From contig CM032123.1 of assembly GCA_018894105.1 (NCBI GenBank), positions 5,581,001 to 5,645,000 on the forward strand: DNA of 64,000 nucleotides, read 5' to 3'. The first letter of the stretch is position 1. The number at the start of each line of letters is the position of its first letter. The translations under genes were made by a program, and so were the position numbers. Below the pieces are notes generated by a model. The model was not told the DNA's origin. It made no database searches and worked only from the letters and a program-made list of their open reading frames with translations. The stretch is from Jacaranda mimosifolia (Eukaryota; Streptophyta; Magnoliopsida; Lamiales; Bignoniaceae). Positions 55,901-64,000 of the stretch are shown piece after piece.

Positions 55901-57850
55901 AGAAATTACACTCCACTTCCTAGGTATCCGAGTTCATGCAACACCCCGCCTCTCATAATGTATACAATAAGCATAATAAAGCAAATAGATGCAAATAATT
56001 TGTAGTAGTAAAAATACATAAATTCATGTCAAAACCCGAATTTTAGTATTCCAATCCATGCGATTTTCCAACAAGAATCCTAAAGGGATACAAATTAGTA
56101 ATGATTAAAAATAAAGAAATCAATGCCAAAGCCAGCCAAGCATGTAAGGAATGTTATATAGCATGACATCATAATTATTTTCAAACAAATTGCAGCTCTT
56201 TTTATTTCACAGTAGCTTACACACTTGTGTTAAGTAAAAATTTGGACTTTTTCTTTACATCTTTAACTCAATTAACATATGGACCAGCATATCACAAAAT
56301 GCAAAAATGCATAGTATTAAACAAAACAAGATATTCTGCACACTAAGGAAAAAAAATTAGTGTATGGACCAACACAATTGCTCCATTCCGAAATTAGGTT
56401 GAATATTAATTTAGGTAATGTATCCACACTTAAGCCATTTCCGACAAACGAGCAGTAAAACTTCTGGGCATTTTGGGATAATATCCACAACAATATTGTC
56501 AATTTATACATCGCTAGAATGCATTAGGAAAATAAGTTACAGAAAAATAATACCCAGGACACAATCATAAAACTAACCGGGTCTTGGTACCAATCAATGT
56601 TTCGAACTAGATGTGAAACCACGAATCTTTCACCGTTTGACACCATGTTGATATCTACTCAGAAAATAGTATCAGGAGCACAGCAACTTAAAAAGAAAGG
56701 GATACAAGAAAAATCAACATGTGAAATTACTAGTACGAAGAAGAAATTAAAAAAATAAAAACAAGCAAAATCCTACTTGAATTGATAAAAAATGTCAAAT
56801 CAACACTGAAACTCGGAATAGGCAAGACAAGATACACTTTAATTGTTTCAATTGTTTGGTGGGATTAAGGGGAATTCATCATCAAGTAAATAGCTAGGGT
56901 TCGATATTATAGGGAGGAAGATTTGCGATTTCTCTCTTCTCTGTGGGTTTTTGGTTCTAGATGAGTTGCAGCGAATATCTATCCTAAAAGGGCGTAAATG
57001 GAATGATACTATAAGATTAATGAATCGCACCCTCACACTTGCTATTTGAATAGAGGATAATTGTATGCACAATAGCTGGCCTTCAAAAAATTACAAGCCA
57101 GAATGCTGAACTCATCCCTGATATCAAACACCACATTAACATAGACTATCCCACTTTATTGCTGCTGATAGCAGGAATCATACCCCTCCCCCCTCCCAAA
57201 AAAAAATTTTCAGCCAACATAGATCTCATTTAAGCTGAATAAGTAGTTCAAATTCAATCATCTCCAGAATTCAAACAATCCTAATATCCTTAACTTTTCG
57301 ATGTAATTAATAAACAAGATTAAAATCTGGTTGGTATTAGAATTCTAATTTTTCATCAATACGCTATAATTTTAATTCCAATTTATGCATGTCCACTAGA
57401 AAATGTATACTATGTTACATTCTGACATGAGTCCAAGACTTTTTTGTTAACTGATTATCTTGAAATTAAGATCATTTGATCTTCCTAACATGAGTACAAT
57501 AGTACTTGTATGGACAAGTTTGTCATCATCAATGGTTTTTACCAATTTGAGAAAGCAGCATATATAGAAAGCAATAGCTGTCTTTACTATAGAAAAAGTA
57601 AGATGAGATCCTTAGTTCAGAATTAATAAGTGAAGGTTAAAGTTTCATAGATTTCTTGCCTTTGTATATCAAGAGACCTTTATAAGTCGATAGCAATCCA
57701 CATCCACAATAAGCCCAATAGTTATGTAATTGGCACCATAGAATAAGAAAGGACCCGCGTTCACCTCTGGCTCCATATCTTATGTTTATAAAAAATCATT
57801 TTAGAAAAATCTAAATTTGGAATTCTATGATTTCATTATAATGAAGCATG
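55901..57850. other. Gene-free stretch, probable 5' part of the Harbinger element at left
   Basis: The part up to about 57080 may be leader of the transposase gene. No exon is recognised with confidence (56317-56511 and 56848-57072 are unsupported frames). The TIR was not found. Confidence 0.35.
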
Positions 57851-57856
57851 TCTGTG

Positions 57857-58305
57857 AGAGGTGGCACAGTGAGTTAGAATCTTGGGTTAAACCTAACCCA
57901 AATGGTTCGATTGGGCCTTAAAATATTAAAAATTGGTTCAAATGAGTTGGGTTTAGATGAATTCTATTAAGTTTAGGTTTAAGGTGGTTTTAAGTGGATC
58001 TAAAATGAATTCAATCCAAAAATAGAACTAAAATATAATAAATATAAAAACTAATTTTAAATTAATAATCCCAAATTTACATTATTTCCACTTTCTCATT
58101 TTTTGTTAAGTTCTTATATACTTTTGGATTATTAATAATTCATAAATTGGAATAAATGTCTTGTGTTTTGAACATATTACAAATTAATTATATGAATAAT
58201 ATCTTGAAGTCCTATGAACAAATCTTGTATCTATTAATCCAAAACATTTCCTAACTTTGTTACTTAGCTAAGATTGCATTCCAATAATAAGATTGACATG
58301 CAATT

Positions 58306-58340
<35 letters not shown>

Positions 58341-58797
58341 TCTTGAAAAGTGAAACTAACCATTTCATGACTAAAAATTTAATATATATATATATATATC
58401 TGCTATCACAAAAATCATGTAATTTTCTTCAAAATTGTCAATAATGTCCCAAAATATGTAGTATTTATATTATTATTTTTCATATAATTGCATGTTATGA
58501 AAAAGATTAACGATATAAGCATATAATTTAATAAACAATCTCATTATATTGTAAAATTATATATTGATGTGGTGTAAAAGGTAAATTGATATCAAAATTA
58601 TCTTTTAATTAATTTTTTTTTTAAATAAAATATATTAAAGAGGTTTTTTGGCGTTGCACTCATTTCGTACCCAATACAACTTCTTTTCAATTCAATTCAT
58701 TTTGACTCATTATGTAAACCAACATTAAACCAAATCTATTTTAAATCTAACTCATTTGAACTCATACTAAATCGAACCACCCCATTTGCTACCTTAA
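57857..58797. repeat. Possible hAT-like MITE
   Basis: The left part AGAGGTGGCACAGTGAGTTAG and the reverse complement of the right part, AAGGTAGCAAATGGGGTGG, are weakly similar (AGGTGGCA/AGGTAGCA). Subterminal words such as TGAGTT, ATGGTTCGATT and GGTGGTTCGATT recur in both orientations. No clear 8-bp duplication is seen, so the call is tentative. No ORF. Confidence 0.35.
58306..58340. repeat. (CA)n(TA)n compound microsatellite
   Basis: About eleven CA units followed by about seven TA units. A second AT run is at about 58381-58399. Confidence 0.92.
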
Positions 58798-59318
58798 TGT
58801 TGGCAATTCCGAAAATTGCAAGATAATCTCTGAAAGCATGTTATGCTTTATTTCTTGTCTAAACTGAACGAAATATCTAAAAGAAAATATGTTTTAGGGG
58901 TTAATGCCAGTCTTTTGGGACATAAAACATTTTTATCAGGTAAGATACCACAAACCAATTTGAGATATCACGGCATAAGATCAATTGCAACAGGGAAAAA
59001 AAAAGCGACACTATAAAACTTGTATATCTGCATTTCTCTTTGTACTTTCTATTGATTGAACCATTGTATTCCACATTATATGGCTTTGGAGGTCAACTCA
59101 AATGTATACAAGCATATCCTAATTAAATAATTTAACTCAAAACAAAAGGGGACAAGTGATTTTTATATTTTTATAGTTGATTTTGATTAGAGGAAAATAT
59201 GAGGTTTAACTTCATCAAAATATTGTTCTACAGGTATGTGTTAATAAGGATTTTGCTATGAAAAGATACTTGAAGGCGTGGGTGAGGAAGAGGAGTTTAT
59301 ACAGAAGTCTTATGCATT
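58798..59318. other. Gene-free stretch
   Basis: No ORF, repeat or motif noticed before the copia element. Confidence 0.5.
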
Positions 59319-59323
59319 GGTTT

Positions 59324-59515
59324 TAATAAGGAAACATCTATTTTTCATATTGTACATTATTTACTTTCCTTCTTAGTTGTAATCATTCCTCACTTAGATT
59401 GATTCAGTTTTCCTTTCTATGTAACTTCCCTTTTATATTGTGTAAATCTTCTGTACATAAACCTGTGTGATCAATAATATTTAATAACTTTTTCACCATC
59501 TTTACAGCCTTTCTA
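59324..59515 (+). repeat. 5' LTR of copia element 3
   Basis: Starts TAATAAGGAAACATC and ends GCCTTTCTA. Nearly the same as 63737-63928. Contains GTAATCATTCCTCACTTAG and a possible poly-A region with TCAATAATATT. Confidence 0.9.
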
Positions 59516-59528
59516 TGGTATCTAAAGC
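59516..59528 (+). other. Primer binding site of copia element 3
   Basis: TGGTATCTAAAGC directly after the LTR, a decayed form of the initiator tRNA-Met site TGGTATCAGAGC. Confidence 0.75.
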
Positions 59529-59588
59529 CACAGCCTTATGGCTCTTTTTTTCCTACCTCATAGCAGTTCTCATCTTTGATCCTAAGCC

Positions 59589-60530
59589 ATGGCAACTGAA
59601 TCTGCTTCCCAAACCTCTAAGTCATCCTCTAAAAATGATGGCTCTACCTCCATCCCTTTTCAATTGAATGAATCCCACATTATTGCCACCAACACCCTGC
59701 CCTTGTCCCATTAAAACACACCATTACCAATTATCTGTCTTGGCACACTTAATGGGAAGGTGTTCTTGCCGCCTATGATTTTGAGAAATTTGTTAAGAGA
59801 CCCCCCCCCCCCTCCCCCCCAAGAATATCATCCTACCACAACCTATTGGAATCGTCAAGATCAGCTACTTCGCTATGTAGTTGTTTCCACTCTCTCACCA
59901 GAAAATTGTTCTATTTGTCATCGCTTCCAAGACATCCTATGCAATTTGGGTATCTCAAAAGAACACTTATGCTAAACCTAATCGGTCACATCTCATGGCT
60001 CTCAGGGATAGCCTTTCCAAAGCTTATATGGATTCCAAGTCCATCATTAGTTACATACAGGAAATCAAACATCTGGCTGATCAGTTGGCCACTGTCGGTC
60101 ACCCTTTCGCGCACGATGATCTTGTCTTCACATTCTGAATGGTCTTCTACAAGAATACGATCTTATTTCGACTGTAATTCAAGCACGGGACTCACCTATA
60201 TCTGTTGAGAAACTTCATCAGAAACTACTCAATTTTGAAACTAGCTGAATAAGCAAAAGACTACCATCCCATCTCCCTTTTATGTCAATATCGTAGCCAA
60301 GCATGGCTCTCTTTCCCTCAACAGGTATTTGAACAAACCACGACATAGAAGCTCCAGCAATTCCACTACCAATTGAGGAAACAACAAAGGGCCAAACAAC
60401 TCTAATCCCATTGTCTGCCAACTCTGTGATCGCCCGGGCCATACTGTAAAACAATGCCGCCGACTTCTAAATATCGTTCCTTAGCTTCAGCAGTCTCCTC
60501 CAATGCAGCCTCGGCAATAATTTCCTACCC
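59589..60530 (+). pseudogene. Copia element 3 gag
   Basis: The start codon at 59589 opens MATESASQTSKSSSKND, as in other copia Gag proteins of this type. After a C-homopolymer region (59801-59820) the frame has shifted. It then reads QEYHPTTTYWNRQDQLLRY, VVSTLSP, and in another frame AIWVSQKNTYAKPNRSHLM, SLSKAYMDSKSIISYIQEIK, HLADQLATVGHPFAHDDLVF. The part around 60240-60480 should hold the zinc knuckle (LCDRPGHTVKQCR-like wording near 60420-60460). Minus-strand frames here are shadows. Confidence 0.8.
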
Positions 60531-63500
60531 TAGCTAATCTGGTCACTGCCTCCCCTAACTCCCTCAATTCTTGGCTTCTTGATTCGAGTGCCACTCACCA
60601 TGTCTCCAATGAGCTTCAAAATTTGTCCTTACACTCCGGTTATGATGGTAGTGACGACATTGTAGTTGGTGATGGTAGCTCCTTACCTATTCCTCACACT
60701 GGTGCTCTTACTCTCTCTTCTTCTCATAAACTTCTAACTCTAAAGAATGTTTTTGTATCCCTTCTATGAAGAAAAATCTCATTTCTGTTTATCAACTTTG
60801 TTTTGATAATAACATCTCAGTTTAATTTTCACCTTTTACTTTCACAGTGAAGGATCTTTACACGAAAAATCTGTTAGTGGAATAGAAACCTAAAGATGGC
60901 AGCTATGACTGGTCCGCTGACCCCAGTCTATCCTATACATCTACCACATCTCAGCCCTCAGCTTACTTCATTTCCAAAGTTTCAGTTCGGCAGTGGCATG
61001 AATTCCTTGGTCACCCCTCTTCTAGAATTTTGAAACAAATTTTTCATGTATTCTCTCTTTCCAATTCTGTTTTAAGTAAAGATTTCTTTTGTAATTCCTG
61101 TAAATGTAATAAAATGCACAAACTACCATTCTCGATCTCTTATCTTTCTAGCAATACACCATTAGAATTGCTCTACACAGATGTTTGGAGTCCGACTCTC
61201 CTTCCTTCAATCAATGGTTTTAACTATTACTTAATTTTTGTAGATCATTTTACCTTGGTATTTTTCTATGAAAAAAAATATGATGTTTTCACTATTTTTC
61301 CAACCTTTAAGAAAACTGTTAAGAATTTTTTTCAAAAGAAGATTATCTCTATTTATTCTGACAATAGGGGCGAGTTTATCCATCTTGATCAACTTTTACC
61401 TAAATATGGTGTTTCTCACTTTTTCACTGCACCTTATACACCGGAGCATAATGGCATGGCCGAGCATCGTCATTACCACGTTGTTAAAACTGAACTTACC
61501 CTTTTACATATGGCCCAATTACTGCTCACCTTTTGGTCTTTCGCTTCCAAACTGCGATCTTTCTTATCGACAAACTCCCAATGCTGTCTCTCCATTTTGA
61601 TGGCTAGTTTGTGCTTCTATTTGGCAAGAGCCCTAATTATTCTAAGCTCAAAAATTTTGGTTGTCTCTGTTATCCCTAGTTGCAACCTTATACCAAACAT
61701 AAGTTAGAATCTCGGTCCAAGCTATGTGTTTTTCTAGGGTACTGCAAGAAACAAAGTGCCGACCTTTGCTATAACCCTTCTCAAGCTAAATTTTTTGTCT
61801 CCCGATATGTTGATTTTGTAGAAACCGAATTCCCTTTTTCATCTCTTGATCGCAACTCTCCAAGACCTACCCTCCTCGATATTGACCATTGGTTACCTGC
61901 CCATTCTATCATTCGCTTACTTAACTCTCCCACCACCTCTCTATTTTGATTTTAGCGCCATCTCCGAGTACGCCATCTTTCGGTTCCCACTCCACATCAG
62001 TATGTCCTGTCTCAGCTCCTTCCTAAGTACCGGTTCGTGCCTCTTCTCTTGAAATAGAATCTCTCTTCTTCCCAATAGTTCCTCCTACTCAACCTATTCC
62101 CACTCACCCAATGTTCACTCGGTCCAAAAATAAGATCTATAAACCTATTAAGCGCCTCACCTTTACTATTTCTACTTCTCCTAAAGTTGTGCCACCATCA
62201 CCTGAGAACTCTTGTATCCCTTCCCCTCTCTTCTCCAGCAGCACCCATGATGCCCCTAAAGACCCAAATTGGTCTCAGGCAATGCAAACTGAACTCTCTG
62301 CCCTAAAAAATCAAAGTATATGGTCTTTGGCCCTGAAGGAAGAAACCAAGAATTTGGTTAGCTACAAATGGGTTTTTGGGGTTAAGCAGAATCCTGATGG
62401 TTCTATTAATAAGTATAAGGCTTGCCTTGTTACCAAAGGTTTTAGCCAGTGACCCAGACTCGACTACGACGACACCTTTTCACCTGTGGTCAAACACATT
62501 ACTGTCTGCACTCTTCTTTCTCTGACTGTGATCAACAATTGGCCCCTTAGGCAGATTAACTTCAATAATGCGTTCCTCAATTGTACATTAGATGAGGAGG
62601 TTTTCATGTCTCAGTCGTCCGGGTTCATTCATCCATCTTTTCCTACTCATGTTTGCCATTTGCATAAAGCAATTTATGGGCTGAAGCAAGCCCCTCGTGC
62701 TTGGTTTTCTAAGCTCAAGTTTTATTTGATTAGTTATCGTTTTTCGATGGCTCAATCTGACAATTCCCTCTTCATTCTCAAAGGCTCTGTGTTCTCTATT
62801 TATCTTTTTGTGTATGTTGATAACTTAATTCTTATTAGTCCCAATTCACATGCCATTAACCAGTTTCTTGAGTCTATTGGCAATAGGTTCTCATTAAAGG
62901 ATCTTGGTGATTTGGATTATTTTCTTGGCATTGAAGCGTGGCGCACACAAGATGGCCTCTTTCTATCTCAATATTGATATATTCTGGACATTCTGGCTCG
63001 TGCTCGTATGCTCACTGCCAACTTTGTCGGTACTCCTCTTTCGACCTTTCACCTTTTACGCCATGACGATGGTTCTGCTCTCTCAAATCCTCAAGAGTAT
63101 CATGCACTTCTTGGGTGTCTCCAATACCTTCAATTCACTCGGCCGGGCATTGCTTTCACTATTAACAAGCTAGCACAATTTTCCAGCAATCCCACTGACC
63201 AACAGTTGCGAGCCCTTAAGCGTGTCTTACGGTATCTCCGTGGAACTGCTGATTATGGTCTCTTTCTTCACCGAAAATCTCTCATTACCTTGCATGCCTT
63301 TACTGATGCTGACTGGGGAGGCAATAAGGATGACAAAAGTTCCACTCCTTGGGCGTCTCGAAAGCAATGTGTTGTTGCCCGCTCCTCTACTGAAGCTAAA
63401 TATTGCGCTATTTCAAATGCTACTGCCGAGCTCTGTTAGCTTATTAATCTGTTTCGTGAGCTGTACATTCCATTACCAGCTCCTCCTCTTCTCTATTGTG

Positions 63501-63739
63501 ACAATCTTAGAGCAACTTATTTATGTGCCAATCCGATATTTCACTCGCGTATGAAACACATCGAGATTGACTATCACTTTGTTCGCTCAAAGATTCAAGA
63601 TGTTGTTCTTCATGTAGCTCACATCTCCTTTGGCGATCAACTTGCTGATGTCTTCACGAAAGCTCTTCCACGGCCGACATTTGAGTCCATTCAGTTCAAG
63701 ATTGGTATCTCTCCTGGTCACCATCTTAAGGGGGCGTAA
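60531..63739 (+). pseudogene. Copia element 3 pol: protease, integrase, reverse transcriptase, RNase H
   Basis: Protease near 60566 (SWLLDSSATHHVS; DSS in place of DSG). GAG-pre-integrase: RQWHEFLGHPSSRILKQIFH. Integrase 61150-61600: LLYTDVWSP, IYSDNRGEF and PEHNGMAEHRH give the D, D and E residues. Linker and RT 62250-62977: ALKNQSIWSLALKEE, SYKWVFGVKQNPDGSINKYK, AFLNCTLDEEVFMSQ, LHKAIYGLKQAPRAWFSKLK. The catalytic box reads YVDN instead of YVDD. RNase H 63222-63739: LHAFTDADWGG, SRKQCVVARSSTEAKYCAIS, then LLYCDNLRATYLCANPIFH, HIEIDYHFVRSKIQDVVLH and DQLADVFTKALPRPTFES. The stop overlaps the first bases of the 3' LTR. Frameshifts and stops occur near 61650-61900, 62453 and 63437. Confidence 0.92.
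63726..63736 (+). other. Polypurine tract of copia element 3
   Basis: TTAAGGGGGCG immediately before the 3' LTR, overlapping the last codons of RNase H. Confidence 0.75.
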
Positions 63740-63928
63740 TAAGGAAACTTCTATTGTCCATATTGTACATCATTTACTTTCCTTCCTAGTTGTAATCATT
63801 CCTCACTTAGATTTATTCAGTTTTCCTTTCTATGTAACTTCCCTTTTATACTGTGTAAATCTCTTGCACATAAACATGTGTGATCAATAATATTCAATAG
63901 GTTTTTCACCATCTTTAAAGCCATTTCA
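63737..63928 (+). repeat. 3' LTR of copia element 3
   Basis: Starts TAATAAGGAAACTTC and ends GCCATTTCA. It has the same length as the 5' LTR, with few differences. The frame at 63630-63890 runs into it and is not a gene. Confidence 0.9.
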
Positions 63929-64000
63929 GGTTTTTCAATATGAAACAAAATCTAGTATTATCATAGAATGCATAATGATTACAATCAAATCTGTCAACAA

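Larger units (their letters stand above)
59324..63928 (+). mobile_element. Ty1/copia element 3, complete, short LTRs
   Basis: Two LTRs of 192 bp each (59324-59515 and 63737-63928), target duplication GGTTT on both sides (59319-59323 and 63929-63933), a primer site after the 5' LTR and a purine tract before the 3' LTR. The 4.6 kb length and LTR size fit the Ale/Retrofit lineage, but that assignment rests on size and wording only. The LTR ends are TA...TA/CA instead of TG...CA. Gag and pol contain frameshifts and stops. Confidence 0.9.

Noticed and set aside
60218..60454. Minus-strand ORF of 78 codons
   Set aside because: Shadow of copia gag on the plus strand.
1..64000. tRNA, rRNA or organelle-derived inserts
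   Set aside because: No cloverleaf-like gene, rRNA core word or plastid/mitochondrial gene wording was recognised on either strand.

Overview
The window is repeat-dominated nuclear DNA of a flowering plant, most likely a eudicot: AT-rich, no bacterial gene order, GT-AG introns, and layer on layer of plant LTR retrotransposons (Ty3/gypsy and Ty1/copia) and DNA transposons. I cannot name the species. I see no intact host gene, no tRNA or rRNA gene and no CRISPR array. Almost every coding stretch is a decayed transposon ORF with in-frame stops and frameshifts.

Layout. 1-1904 is AT-rich and gene-free. 1905-12870 is a stack of four insertions. A CACTA-like transposon ORF is split by a palindromic pair of LTR-like arms (TSD AATGT/AATAT). 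That is split by a complete Tekay/Del-type chromovirus on the minus strand (3567-12538, TSD AGAAT, LTRs, PBS, PPT). One LTR of the chromovirus is split by a 2.5 kb solo LTR. 12870-19078 holds two tandem, partly deleted copies of another gypsy element on the plus strand, with a TIR element in the second copy. 19079-26640 is a Tat-lineage gypsy element: pol on the minus strand, an antisense additional ORF on the plus strand, and a 104-bp tandem repeat between them. 26641-38281 is a copia element on the minus strand, broken by a Mutator-like element (28005-29724) and by a second, complete copia element (30737-37149, TSD TAAAC).

39447-41680 is a decayed Myb/SANT-like gene on the minus strand. 42760-43166 is a CACTA right end. 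43896-44223 is a Tourist-like MITE. 44770-46345 may be a decayed host gene fragment ending in a membrane anchor. 46930-47304 is a Mutator-type MITE and 47650-49493 a hAT-type element just upstream of a Myb/SANT-like pseudogene (49600-50489). 52636-55900 carries the two genes of a PIF/Harbinger transposon (Myb-like partner and DDE transposase), with a hAT MITE inside the Myb gene. 59324-63928 is a complete copia element on the plus strand with two 192-bp LTRs and TSD GGTTT.

The signal I find most interesting is an extra ORF, about 240 codons, in the 5' leader of the Tekay-type element upstream of gag and on the same strand. Its stops are nearly all explained by C-to-T decay and it ends in a coiled coil and an acidic tail. 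The palindromic LTR insertion with its own target duplication, the Tat antisense ORF with TATA box and intron, and the TATA box plus mini-ORF conserved in two gypsy 3' regions come next.
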